A stretch of 48,410 nt of DNA from Collinsella sp. UBA6357 (lineage in GTDB: Bacteria > Actinomycetota > Coriobacteriia > Coriobacteriales > Coriobacteriaceae). Shown here one piece after another: positions 6,380 to 14,838 of this stretch. The notes below the pieces were generated by a model. That model saw only the letters and a list, made by a program, of their open reading frames with translations. It had not been told where the DNA came from and searched no databases. Numbering within the stretch: the first letter of the stretch is position 1; every line of letters begins with the position of its first letter. The DNA lies in contig DJRP01000019.1 of assembly GCA_002437815.1 (NCBI GenBank), positions 1 to 48,410 of the forward strand, written 5' to 3'. Both the position numbers and the translations under genes were made by a program.

Positions 6380-8701
6380 ATGCCCAAGACGCTTTTAGTA
6401 TTTCCTCCGGGATGGAGTCCAGTGGGGCCGTATCTTGCCTTGCCTGTTTTGAAGTCATATCTTCAAGAGGTTGAACAATACAAAGTTAACATTGTTGACT
6501 TGAATGTGGAATTTTACGATGACCTCCTATCTTTTAGACATGTCGAAGAGTGCTGTAAAAGGTATCGGGAATCAAAGGATTCGTTTAGCTCGAATGTTCA
6601 ATTAACAATCGAGTTGATACAAAAGTCAGCACTTAATGTTGACGAGGCAAAAGATATTTTTAGATCGGATAGATACTTTAATCTAAGAGAAAGACAATAT
6701 GCTGAAAACATTTTTAGAAATGCACTCTATATAATAAATCACGTCTCATATGGAGTTAAATATACGTTCAACTCCATAGATTTGCCCTATGACTATTATT
6801 CGACACCAGAAATAATGAAATCGCTTGTCGATACTTTGCATAATCCGTTTATTTCTTTCTATGAAACTGCTTTTCTCAAGCGTGTCCAGAGGGAGAAAAT
6901 CGAGTTTATTGGGATTTCGGTGAGCGGCTGTTTCCAATTGATTTCCGCAATTACGTTAGCGAAACTGATCAAAGAGAAATGTCCATCTGTTAAACACGTC
7001 TCATTGGGCGGCAATTACATTACTCGTTTAGCAGATGACTGCATGAAGGAATGGCATCCCTTTTTTGAATACATTGATTCGATAACGATGTATGACGGCG
7101 AAGAGCCGCTTGCACGTCTTCTTGAGGCACTTGATTCTGGTGACGACAATCTAGACTGTGTTCCAAACCTTTGCCATGCTAAAGGTGGAAAGATATATAA
7201 AAACCATCGGATTGAGCAAACATTTATTAATGACACAGTTCCGGATTTCGATGGCTTCGCTCTTTCTAAATATTTTATGCCTGAGTTAATATTGCCGATT
7301 TATTCCTCTAGGCAGTGTTTTAATCACTGCGCCTTTTGTACCATTCCCGGTGCTACCGGTGGATGCTACCGAAAGATGTCTATATCGAGAGTATTTGAAA
7401 TAATGTGTCGGTTAAATGAAAAATACGGCTCGAGAGTTTTCTCTTTTGTGGATGAAACATTCGAAGGCAAAAGAATGGAGCAACTCGCGGATGAAATAAA
7501 CGCATCGGGAAAAACTTTTTTCTGGCATGGAGAAACGAGGTTCTCTCCAACCCTAAGTGCAGTCTCTTTCAACAAGATATACCAAAGCGGATGTAGACAG
7601 ATTCAGTTTGGTCTCGAATCATATAACCAAAGAGTTCTTGATCTAATGAAGAAGAACACGAGAATCGATTGGATTGATCGTAATATCCATGATTGCCTCA
7701 ATGCGGGCATTCCTGTTCATTTATTCTTTATGATTGGCTTTCCGACTGAAACTAAAGAAGAGGCTCTGCACACATTGGCTTATACAGAGAATGTTTTGAA
7801 TTATTCAAAACAGGTATGCGACGTCCCATATTCCACGAGAGGATTTACCAATTTTGGTCTCGTTATGGGCTCGGATGTTTGGAATCATCCCGATAAGTAC
7901 GGTGTCTCTGTAATGCCGAAGTCCCAATGTGAGGATTTGCGCCTCGAGGTGGATTATGCTTCAGGCGCTGGCTTAACTTCAAATGAAGCAAAATCCTTAT
8001 CTGATGAGCATCACATCGATTTTTATATGCAAGAGGTCATAAACGGTAGCGACACAATCGACTTGCCCCAGCGGCTTCATATTTCAGAGGTGACCTGGAT
8101 CCTAGATTCTATTCACGCTGTCAGGTATAAGGGACATTTGACCAAGGTAAAGCGACGGCTAACTAGTCTAAATCCAGCTGGCCGAATCTGGCTGGATTCC
8201 AAGACCTCTGTCGTGCTCGTCGAGTCATCTGCCTTCTTCTATAATTCTGAATATCATCATGTCTATACTGTTTCCAAATTGGTCTACCTTAAGTTGGCCC
8301 GTTTATTGGAGGCCGAGTGCAGCGTTTCTCTTATTCTTGATCAAGGCGACCTCGAGCTGACAAAAGCGATAGAAGAACTGTTGCATTATGGATTGCTGAA
8401 TACGAATATCGACGCCGATTATGTAATGCACGACAATGGTTTTCAATTGGTTAAAAGCTCGTTTGTTAAAGAAGCCGGACGCTCAAAAGAGGGGTTAAGA
8501 GTGCTGCTTAGTTGTGCCACCCATAGAATGTGTGCGGTCAATGATTTTTCGTTCGCTTTGCTTTCGTTGTTTGAAAAGCCGATTACTAAAAACGAGGTGC
8601 GCAACATTTTGAAAAAAGAGGGATTATCGGTAAAGGATGAGCAATTAAACAAACTGGTTGATAATTGCATGAAAGCAGATATACTACAATTAATTAGATA
8701 G
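6380..8701 (+). CDS. Cobalamin-binding radical SAM enzyme with extra C-terminal domains
   Basis: From ATG 6380 the product has 773 residues. The first 230 form a B12-binding Rossmann-type domain: LLVFPPGWSPVGPYLALPVL at the start, then IGISVSGCFQLISAITLAKL and VSLGGNYITRLADD. The radical SAM core follows, with the [4Fe-4S] motif CFNHCAFC (C313, C317, C320), then FVDETFEGKRM, FGLESYNQRVLDLMKK and FFMIGFPTETKEEA. After residue 540 come about 230 residues that are not part of a standard core. They contain two stretches resembling PqqD/winged-helix precursor-recognition modules (around 620-690 and 735-773). Enzymes of this class methylate or rearrange unactivated carbons in peptides or small molecules. 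The upstream start at 6338 lies inside the MFS gene and is less likely. The neighbouring exporters and small ORF suggest a peptide substrate. Confidence 0.85.
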   Translation: MPKTLLVFPPGWSPVGPYLALPVLKSYLQEVEQYKVNIVDLNVEFYDDLLSFRHVEECCKRYRESKDSFSSNVQLTIELIQKSALNVDEAKDIFRSDRYFNLRERQYAENIFRNALYIINHVSYGVKYTFNSIDLPYDYYSTPEIMKSLVDTLHNPFISFYETAFLKRVQREKIEFIGISVSGCFQLISAITLAKLIKEKCPSVKHVSLGGNYITRLADDCMKEWHPFFEYIDSITMYDGEEPLARLLEALDSGDDNLDCVPNLCHAKGGKIYKNHRIEQTFINDTVPDFDGFALSKYFMPELILPIYSSRQCFNHCAFCTIPGATGGCYRKMSISRVFEIMCRLNEKYGSRVFSFVDETFEGKRMEQLADEINASGKTFFWHGETRFSPTLSAVSFNKIYQSGCRQIQFGLESYNQRVLDLMKKNTRIDWIDRNIHDCLNAGIPVHLFFMIGFPTETKEEALHTLAYTENVLNYSKQVCDVPYSTRGFTNFGLVMGSDVWNHPDKYGVSVMPKSQCEDLRLEVDYASGAGLTSNEAKSLSDEHHIDFYMQEVINGSDTIDLPQRLHISEVTWILDSIHAVRYKGHLTKVKRRLTSLNPAGRIWLDSKTSVVLVESSAFFYNSEYHHVYTVSKLVYLKLARLLEAECSVSLILDQGDLELTKAIEELLHYGLLNTNIDADYVMHDNGFQLVKSSFVKEAGRSKEGLRVLLSCATHRMCAVNDFSFALLSLFEKPITKNEVRNILKKEGLSVKDEQLNKLVDNCMKADILQLIR

Positions 8702-8714
8702 AGGAGGCTTTTGC

Positions 8715-8825
8715 ATGGACGTTATTGACAAAGATCTCTTGGAGCAACTAAAAAACTCTCAGAAAGAGGGCGTCGTGGTAGAAGTGTTCGATTTTGAGGA
8801 CTACATGGATAAATTCTGCCATTAG
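8715..8825 (+). CDS. 36-residue peptide, candidate RiPP precursor
   Basis: This short ORF has a near-perfect Shine-Dalgarno (GAGGAGG at 8701-8707, overlapping the radical SAM stop codon) and 7 bases spacing to the ATG. The peptide starts MDVIDKDLLEQLKNSQKEG, a charged amphipathic helix typical of a leader. A VVVEV hydrophobic segment follows and it ends VFDFEDYMDKFCH, with one Cys at the penultimate position. A strong terminator begins 25 bases after the stop, so this is the last gene of the operon. Strong translation, position directly after a cobalamin radical SAM enzyme, and leader/core-like layout support a ribosomally made substrate peptide. It has no family I recognise. It could instead be a small regulator or a subunit. 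Confidence 0.65.
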   Translation: MDVIDKDLLEQLKNSQKEGVVVEVFDFEDYMDKFCH

Positions 8826-8849
8826 TTTCAGTGTTTACTCGCCTCGCTT

Positions 8850-8883
8850 AAAGGAGAAGTCGATCATCGATTTCTCCTTTTTT
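8850..8883 (+). terminator. Intrinsic terminator of the peptide operon
   Basis: A 15-bp stem with one G-U pair (arms 8850-8864 and 8866-8880, AAAGGAGAAGTCGAT against ATCGATTTCTCCTTT) runs into TTT. It closes the AT-rich operon before nadE. Confidence 0.85.
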
Positions 8884-9012
8884 ATTAAAGATATTTTTGA
8901 GATACATGCTCTTGGCGCAGGTTGGCCTTTCAGTAAAATGGGAGTTGACTTTGGCTAGTTAGAGATATGGGAACGTCCGTTAGATTGAATTTCAGGGTAG
9001 AAGGGGCCTCCA

Positions 9013-11022
9013 GTGTCCAGACCAACAAGGCAATGCTGCGTTTCGGCTAATCAGAACGACGGTTTCTTGCGTGTGGCGGCGGCTTCGCCGCGGATCCGCG
9101 TGGCCGATGTCGAGGGCAATGCCGAGGTCGCGCTCGCGGCCATCCGCGATGCGGCGGCGCGTGGGGTGGGCGCGCTCGTGTTGCCTGAGCTCAACTTGTG
9201 CGGTTACACGGCGGCCGACCTCTTCCATGACCGTACGCTGCTGCATGCTTGCGAGGCCGCTCTGGTTCGTATTCTCGATGAGACCCGCGAGATGCCGATC
9301 GTCTTTACCGTCGGTCTTCCCGTTGCGGTGGCCGAGAACGTCTACAACTGCGCCGCCGTGTGCTGCGCCGGCGAGCTCTTGGGTCTCACGGCCAAAAAGT
9401 ACCTGCCCAACTATGGCGAGTTCTACGAGCGTCGCTGGTTCGCGCCGGCACCGAGCGAACCCTTATGGGTCGAGCTCGCCGGGCAGGGTCCGGTGCCGCT
9501 CGGGTCGGGGCTTGTCTATCGCTGTTGCGATAAAGGCGGCGAGGACCTCGTGCTCGGCGTTGAGATCTGCGAGGATCTGTGGGTGCCGGCACCGCCTTCG
9601 ACCGATATGGCGCTTGCCGGCGCCACGGTGATCCTCAACCCCTCCGCCTCGGACGAGATCATCGGCAAGGCCGACTATCGCCGCAGCCTTATCTCCAACC
9701 AGAGCGCGCGCCTCTACTGCGCCTATGCCTACGCGGACGCGAGCGAGGGCGAGTCGACGACCGACATGGTCTTCGCGGGCGAGAACCTTATCTACGAGAA
9801 CGGTTCCCAGCTCGCTGCGACCGAGCTCTTGACCTGCGACATGGCAGTCGCCGACGTCGACCTCGACCGCCTCGTCGCCGAGCGTCGCCGCTCGACAACG
9901 TGGGTGCGCTCCGAGGATGCGCCCGAGGCCACGGTCGTGGAGTTCTCGTTCGCAGCGGGGGAGGGCGCCGACGCGCCTGCACCCTTGCGCTCCGCGCTCG
10001 ACATCGATCGCGTGTTCCCACGCGCGCCTTTCGTGCCGGCCGACCACGGCGACCTGGCCGAGCGCTGCGAGACCATCCTCGACCTCCAGACGGCGGGCCT
10101 CAAAACGCGCCTCGCCCACACGGGTACCAAGGCGGCGGTCATCGGCCTCTCAGGCGGGCTCGACTCCACGTTGGCGCTGCTCGTCACGGTGCGCGCCTTC
10201 GATGCGTTGGGGCTGCCGCGCACGGGTATCACGGCGGTCTCGATGCCGGGTTTCGGCACGACGCATCGCACCAAGTCCAATGCCGAGTCGCTCGCCCGCG
10301 ATCTGGGCGTCGCTTTTCGCGAGGTCTCGATCCATGCGGCCGTCGAGCAGCACTTCCGCGACATCGAGCACGACCCGAAGGTCCAGGACGTAACCTATGA
10401 GAACAGCCAAGCGCGCGAGCGCACCCAGATCCTCATGGACCTCGCCAACCAGGCGGGCGGCTTTGTGATCGGCACCGGCGACCTCTCCGAGCTTGCTCTC
10501 GGCTGGGCCACCTACAACGGCGACCACATGAGCATGTACGCCGTCAACGCGAGCGTGCCCAAAACGCTCGTGCGCCATCTGGTGCGCTACGCGGCGGACG
10601 TCTTCGGTGGGCGCATCGCCGAGACCCTGCTCGACATCCTCGACACGCCCGTGTCGCCTGAGCTCCTGCCCCCCACGGGTGACGGCGAGATCGCGCAGAG
10701 GACCGAGGACCTCGTGGGTCCGTACGAGCTTCACGACTACTTCCTCTACTATCTGCTGCGCTTTGGCTTCGAGCCGGGCAAGATCTACCGCATGGCGCTC
10801 AAGAGCTTCGAGGGCGTCTACGACCAGGCCACCATCCATACGTGGCTGCGCACGTTCTACCGGCGTTTCTTCGCCCAGCAGTTCAAGCGTAGCTGCCTGC
10901 CCGACGGCCCCAAGGTGGGCTCGGTCACGCTGTCGCCGCGTGGCGATTGGCGCATGCCCAGCGACGCGTCGAGCCGTCTGTGGCTGGCCCAGATCGATGC
11001 ACTCGCGCCGGTGGGGGAGTAG
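9013..11022 (+). CDS. nadE: Glutamine-dependent NAD+ synthetase
   Basis: The 669-residue enzyme converts nicotinate adenine dinucleotide to NAD+ with ATP, using ammonia drawn from glutamine. The N-terminal nitrilase-type amidase (about 15-290) shows the catalytic triad surroundings LPELNLCGYTAADLF, KKYLPNYGEFYERRWF and GVEICEDLW, the last with the nucleophilic Cys. The C-terminal synthetase (about 340-660) has the PP-loop VIGLSGGLDSTLALL, then TGDLSELALGWATYNGDHMSMY. The length is typical for the large two-domain form. The start is GTG at 9013, with AAGGGG 6 bases upstream. No ATG lies close enough to the first conserved strand (DGFLRVAAASP) to be an alternative. It is cytosolic and stands alone. 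Confidence 0.95.
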   Translation: MSRPTRQCCVSANQNDGFLRVAAASPRIRVADVEGNAEVALAAIRDAAARGVGALVLPELNLCGYTAADLFHDRTLLHACEAALVRILDETREMPIVFTVGLPVAVAENVYNCAAVCCAGELLGLTAKKYLPNYGEFYERRWFAPAPSEPLWVELAGQGPVPLGSGLVYRCCDKGGEDLVLGVEICEDLWVPAPPSTDMALAGATVILNPSASDEIIGKADYRRSLISNQSARLYCAYAYADASEGESTTDMVFAGENLIYENGSQLAATELLTCDMAVADVDLDRLVAERRRSTTWVRSEDAPEATVVEFSFAAGEGADAPAPLRSALDIDRVFPRAPFVPADHGDLAERCETILDLQTAGLKTRLAHTGTKAAVIGLSGGLDSTLALLVTVRAFDALGLPRTGITAVSMPGFGTTHRTKSNAESLARDLGVAFREVSIHAAVEQHFRDIEHDPKVQDVTYENSQARERTQILMDLANQAGGFVIGTGDLSELALGWATYNGDHMSMYAVNASVPKTLVRHLVRYAADVFGGRIAETLLDILDTPVSPELLPPTGDGEIAQRTEDLVGPYELHDYFLYYLLRFGFEPGKIYRMALKSFEGVYDQATIHTWLRTFYRRFFAQQFKRSCLPDGPKVGSVTLSPRGDWRMPSDASSRLWLAQIDALAPVGE

Positions 11023-11159
11023 CGCTGTGGCGATCGGACACGCCGCTCGCCTAAATTGAACCCACGCGTCGCGCCCAGGCGTTACACTTGAAACCTATGG
11101 GAAATCGTGCGCGGCGGCCCGGCCGGGTCGTCGCGCTTTGTTTATCGAAAGGCGGACAA

Positions 11160-12323
11160 ATGCAAGCATCCAAGCGTCTGGACCGTTTTGGCGAGGAAGT
11201 CTTCGCCTCCCTCAACAACAAGCTCATCGCACTCAAGGAGCAGGGGCGCACCATCTACAACATGAGCGTCGGCACGCCCGATTTCAAGCCCTACGACCAC
11301 GTGGTCAAAGCCTTGACCGAGGCGGCCGAGGATCCCGAGATGTGGAAGTACGCCCTGCGCGACCTGCCCGAGCTCAAGCAGGCGGTCTGCGACTACTATG
11401 AGCGCCGTTTTGGTGTGGAGGGCATCAAGCCCTCCATGGTCCAGTCCTGCAACGGAACTCAGGAGGGCGTGGGCCACTTGGGCCTCGCGCTCCTCGACCC
11501 GGGCGACACGATCATCGTGCCCGATCCGTGCTATCCCGTGTTCGAGGCGGGTGCCAAGATCGCCGGCGCCAACCTCGAGTACTATCCTCTTGTTGCCGAG
11601 CATGACTACCTGCCCTACGTCAAGGGTATCGATCCCGAGGTTGCCGACCGTGCCAAGTACATGATCGTCTCGCTGCCGGCCAACCCCGTCGGCTCTGTGG
11701 GCACCCCCGAGCTCTATGAGGAGATCATCGCCTTCGCTCGCGAGCATGACCTGCTGATCGTGCACGATAACGCCTACTCCGATATCGTCTACGACGGCGA
11801 GCCGGGCGGCAGCTTCCTGCAGTACCCGGGTGCGCTCGAGGTGGGCGTCGAGTTCTTCTCACTCTCCAAGTCCTTCAACGTCACCGGTGGCCGCTTGGGC
11901 TTCTTGGTGGGTCGCGAGGACGTGGTGGCCGCCTTTACCAAGCTGCGCAGCCAGATCGACTTCGGTATGTTCCTGCCGCTGCAAAAGGCCGCCATCGCCT
12001 GCCTTAACGGCCCGCTCGATGAGGTCGAGGCCCAACGCCTTAAGTACCAGGAGCGCCGCGACGCCCTGTGCGACGGTCTGGAGAGCCTGGGTTGGGAGCG
12101 CCCCAACGCGCACGGCTCGATGTTCGTGTGGGCCAAGCTTCCGGGCGGCCGCGCCGATTCGATGACCTTTTGCGAGGAGCTCATGGAGAAGGCCGGCGTC
12201 GTGGTGACGCCAGGCGCGAGTTTTGGCCCCTCGGGCGAGGGCCACGTGCGCATGGCACTCGTGCTGCCGCCGGCTGAGATCGCCAAGGCCGTCGAGGCGA
12301 TTCGCGAGGCGGGGCTTTACTAG
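11160..12323 (+). CDS. PLP-dependent class I/II aminotransferase, DapL-like
   Basis: The 387-residue fold-type I aminotransferase has the PLP lysine in SLSKSFNVTGGRLGF, the substrate/cofactor motifs CNGTQEGVGHL and SLPANPVGSVGTPELYEEI, and HDNAYSDIVYDG. Overall it resembles LL-diaminopimelate aminotransferase-like proteins and the aminotransferases used in the N-acetyl branch of lysine synthesis. dapH, dapB and lysA-dapA lie 4-8 kb away, so N-acetyl-2-amino-6-oxopimelate is a plausible substrate, but the sequence alone fixes only the family. The ATG at 11160 is preceded by AAAGGCGG; a 24-residue longer frame starts upstream without a good site. A TTACACT box about 80 bases upstream may be the -10 element. 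Confidence 0.8.
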   Translation: MQASKRLDRFGEEVFASLNNKLIALKEQGRTIYNMSVGTPDFKPYDHVVKALTEAAEDPEMWKYALRDLPELKQAVCDYYERRFGVEGIKPSMVQSCNGTQEGVGHLGLALLDPGDTIIVPDPCYPVFEAGAKIAGANLEYYPLVAEHDYLPYVKGIDPEVADRAKYMIVSLPANPVGSVGTPELYEEIIAFAREHDLLIVHDNAYSDIVYDGEPGGSFLQYPGALEVGVEFFSLSKSFNVTGGRLGFLVGREDVVAAFTKLRSQIDFGMFLPLQKAAIACLNGPLDEVEAQRLKYQERRDALCDGLESLGWERPNAHGSMFVWAKLPGGRADSMTFCEELMEKAGVVVTPGASFGPSGEGHVRMALVLPPAEIAKAVEAIREAGLY

Positions 12324-12411
12324 ACGTTTCCCGATTTTGATGTTGAATCACTAGCATCCGAAACCGATTTCGCGGTGGATTTTAACGACATCTTCAAAAC
12401 AATTCGGCAAA

Positions 12412-12444
12412 CGGTCGATAATCGTCCGTGAGTTGGAGCATAAT
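12412..12444 (+). promoter_or_regulatory. Possible promoter and operator region of ldh
   Basis: A 17-bp imperfect palindrome (CGGTCGATAATCGTCCG, 12412-12428) lies 10 bases before CATAAT (12439-12444), a possible -10 box. No convincing -35 element is seen. The palindrome overlaps the expected -35 region, where a repressor would act. It does not match the usual Rex consensus. Confidence 0.35.
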
Positions 12445-12476
12445 AAAGGTCCCGATGACTTGTATTGGGATTACAT

Positions 12477-12507
12477 CGAACCGCTCGGGATCTTCCCGGG
12501 CGGTTCG
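12477..12507 (+). promoter_or_regulatory. Leader stem-loop upstream of ldh
   Basis: CGAACCGCTCGGGA (12477-12490) pairs with TCCCGGGCGGTTCG (12494-12507): 14 pairs with one G-U and a TCT loop. No T-run follows, so it is not an intrinsic terminator. It ends 28 bases before the ldh start and may affect mRNA stability or translation. Confidence 0.55.
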
Positions 12508-12535
12508 CTTGTGGAGAGAGATGGGAGTCAAAACA

Positions 12536-13486
12536 ATGGTTAACGAGAAGAAGGTCGCCATCGTCGGCTGCGGCTTCGTGGGTTCGTCCTCGGCGTTCGC
12601 CCTCATGCAGAGCGGACTGTTCTCCGAGATGGTCCTGATCGACGTCGACAAGAATCGCGCCGAGGGTGAAGCTCTGGATATCGCGCATGGCATGACGTTC
12701 GCCGAGCCGATGAAGATCTACGCCGGCGATTACTCCGATGTGTCGGATTGCGCCATGATCGTCGTCACTGCCGGTGCCGCTCAGAAGCCAGGCGAGACCC
12801 GTCTCGACCTTGTGAACAAGAACGTCAGCATTTTCAAGTCGATTATTCCCGAGATTAAGAAATCGGGCTTCGACGGCATCCTACTCATCGTCTCCAACCC
12901 GGTCGATGTCCTAACCTACGCCGCCATCAAGATGTCGGGACTTCCCGAGGGCCACGTCATCGGTTCCGGCACCGTGCTCGACACCGGTCGCCTGCAGCAG
13001 ATGCTCGGCGCCCACGTCGAGGTCGACCCGCGCGACGTTCAGGCCTACGTCATGGGCGAGCACGGCGACTCCGAGTTCGTGGCCTGGTCGAGTGCCCAGG
13101 TCGCCGGTGTGCCGCTGAACACCTTCTGCGAGCTCCACGGCCATCTTGAGCATGAGGCTGCCGAGAAGCGCATCGCCGAGGACGTCAAGAACTCCGCCTA
13201 TACCATCATCGAAAAGAAGCACGCCACCTACTATGGCGTCGCCATGGCCGTCAAGCGCATCTGCACCGCCGTCATGCGCGACGAGCAGACCGTTCTTCCC
13301 GTCTCCTCGCTCATGGTGGGCGAGTACGGTCTGTCCGACCTTGCCATTTCCATGCCGACGGTCGTCGGCCGCGACGGCGTCGTCTGCCGCGTTCCCGTGC
13401 CGCTGGACGAGAGCGAGCAGCAGGAGCTCACCGCCTCTGCCAAGGCGCTCAAGGACATCATCGACTCCGTCGACTTCAGCTGCTAA
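12536..13486 (+). CDS. ldh: L-lactate dehydrogenase
   Basis: This 316-residue NAD-dependent enzyme reduces pyruvate to L-lactate and regenerates NAD+ in fermentation. It shows the Rossmann motif VAIVGCGFVGSSSAFAL, an Asp after the second strand (LIDVDKNRAEGEALD), the substrate loop Arg in GETRLDLVNKN, VSNPVDVLTY, and the proton-relay His176 in GEHGDSEFVAWS. The usual malate dehydrogenase signature around the substrate loop is absent, which favours lactate. The ATG at 12536 follows GGGAG. A longer frame from 12428 would run through the leader hairpin and is rejected. The gene is monocistronic: a leader stem-loop lies upstream and a clear terminator downstream. Confidence 0.93.
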   Translation: MVNEKKVAIVGCGFVGSSSAFALMQSGLFSEMVLIDVDKNRAEGEALDIAHGMTFAEPMKIYAGDYSDVSDCAMIVVTAGAAQKPGETRLDLVNKNVSIFKSIIPEIKKSGFDGILLIVSNPVDVLTYAAIKMSGLPEGHVIGSGTVLDTGRLQQMLGAHVEVDPRDVQAYVMGEHGDSEFVAWSSAQVAGVPLNTFCELHGHLEHEAAEKRIAEDVKNSAYTIIEKKHATYYGVAMAVKRICTAVMRDEQTVLPVSSLMVGEYGLSDLAISMPTVVGRDGVVCRVPVPLDESEQQELTASAKALKDIIDSVDFSC

Positions 13487-13518
13487 TTATTCCGTACCGA
13501 TAGCGGGTTACAATCAAG

Positions 13519-13550
13519 GCGTCCGGACGTAAAATCCGGGCGCTTTTTTT
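13519..13550 (+). terminator. Intrinsic terminator of ldh
   Basis: Stem GCGTCCGGA/TCCGGGCGC (one G-U pair), loop CGTAAAA, then seven T. A TTACAAT box (13508-13514) lies just before it, but a start from there would fall inside the hairpin. Confidence 0.9.
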
Positions 13551-13597
13551 GATGCGGAAAGATGGGTCTGGTTGTATCTGGCTTCGATGGGAGCGCT

Positions 13598-14767
13598 ATG
13601 CCGACGTCGCACAATTTCTTGGATTATGTTCAAACGTCGTTCGTGTCTTTTTGCGATCGACCGTTTTGCGCGGTGGACAGCCTGGTGTTCTCGTGGTTGG
13701 CCTATATGCACTTGCCGGAAGATATGCCGAAGCTTGCCGGTTGGGTCGGAGTCGATGTGCGTGAGCTCTTGCGCGCCGAGTGCTTCGATGCCATGCTGGG
13801 CGACCTGTGGGATCCAGAGGACAGCCTTGCGCTTCTTCAAGCCGTTACGGCAAACCCTCGCTATCGAGGATGCCGGGTTTGCGGATATCGTGCAACCACG
13901 GACGTTGCCGAGGCCGAGCAGTTCGCGGCCATGACGTTTCGTCTGCCGGATGGCTCGGCGTATGTGGCGTTTCGCGGCACGGACAGCACGATCGTGGGCT
14001 GGAAGGAAGACTTCAACATGGCCTTCCGCTGTCCTGTCGCCTCGCAGACCGCCGCTGCCGTGTATCTTGACGATGCTGCTTCCGAGCTCGATGGGCCCTT
14101 TCTGTGCGGCGGGCATTCCAAGGGCGGAAACCTGGCGGTATACGCCGCCGCCATGTGCACCCCTCAAACGCGCGAGCGTATCGTGCGCGCCTATTCGCAT
14201 GACGGACCGGGTTTTAGCGGGGAGTTTCTCGATGGCGGCGCGTTTGCCCGTCTTGCGGGTCGTATCGACAAGACGCTCCCGCAGTCCTCGATCATCGGCA
14301 TGATATTCGAGAAGCAGGAAGATTACGCCATCGTGGAGAGCACGGGCGTAAGCCTCTTTCAGCACAATCCGTTCTCGTGGGTGGTCGATGGGTGCGATTT
14401 TCGTTATCGCGAAAAGCTTTCGGCAAGCGCCCGCTATCTGGATGATTCGCTCTCGCGTCTGATGGATGAGGTGACACCCGCCGAGCGCGAGCGTTTCGTC
14501 GATGCACTGTTTTCCCTGTTCGAGGCGACCGGGGCCGTGCGCTTTGCCGATATCGCAGGAAATCTCAGGACGGCGGGACCCAAGATGCTCGAGGTCGCCC
14601 AAGGTTTCGATCCAGATACGAGGAAATTTTTGGTGCAGACGTTGGGTGCGGTCGCGCGTTGCGCGCTTGTGCCCAAAATGCCCGAAACGGTCCCGGCGTC
14701 TGTCACCGGCGGCGAGAGCCTTTCCGACCAGCTCGATGAATGGCAAAGACGCCTTGGCGAGCTGTAG
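13598..14767 (+). CDS. DUF2974 (Mbeg1-like) alpha/beta-hydrolase protein
   Basis: The 389-residue protein belongs to the DUF2974/Mbeg1-like group, which has a lipase-type alpha/beta-hydrolase fold. The nucleophile elbow is GGHSKGGNLAVYAA. Before it, YVAFRGTDSTIVGWKEDFNM is the typical strand and oxyanion region; after it come SHDGPGFSGEFL and IIGMIFE. No signal peptide is visible, so it is probably cytosolic. The substrate is unknown; family members are only presumed lipases. The start at 13598 (MPTSHNFLDY) has GGGAG 4 bases upstream and matches the usual compact N-terminus. The ATG at 13562 would add 12 residues but has GGAAAG directly against it. The next gene begins 71 bases later. Confidence 0.82.
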   Translation: MPTSHNFLDYVQTSFVSFCDRPFCAVDSLVFSWLAYMHLPEDMPKLAGWVGVDVRELLRAECFDAMLGDLWDPEDSLALLQAVTANPRYRGCRVCGYRATTDVAEAEQFAAMTFRLPDGSAYVAFRGTDSTIVGWKEDFNMAFRCPVASQTAAAVYLDDAASELDGPFLCGGHSKGGNLAVYAAAMCTPQTRERIVRAYSHDGPGFSGEFLDGGAFARLAGRIDKTLPQSSIIGMIFEKQEDYAIVESTGVSLFQHNPFSWVVDGCDFRYREKLSASARYLDDSLSRLMDEVTPAERERFVDALFSLFEATGAVRFADIAGNLRTAGPKMLEVAQGFDPDTRKFLVQTLGAVARCALVPKMPETVPASVTGGESLSDQLDEWQRRLGEL

Positions 14768-14838
14768 AATCCTCTATCGAGGCTCGCGTTGCGGCTATAC
14801 TGGTTCGTGCTCAACACCGAACCGAAACGGACCCATAC

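Noticed and set aside
7015..8670. Several minus-strand ORFs inside the radical SAM gene
   Set aside because: They lack ribosome sites and family patterns and are shadows of the strong plus-strand frame.
9463..10839. Long ORFs opposite nadE (218 and 229 codons)
   Set aside because: Long open frames opposite GC-rich genes are expected. The nadE frame has every conserved motif.
13508..13514. TTACAAT as promoter of the DUF2974 gene
   Set aside because: Transcription would start inside the ldh terminator hairpin. The true promoter is unclear.
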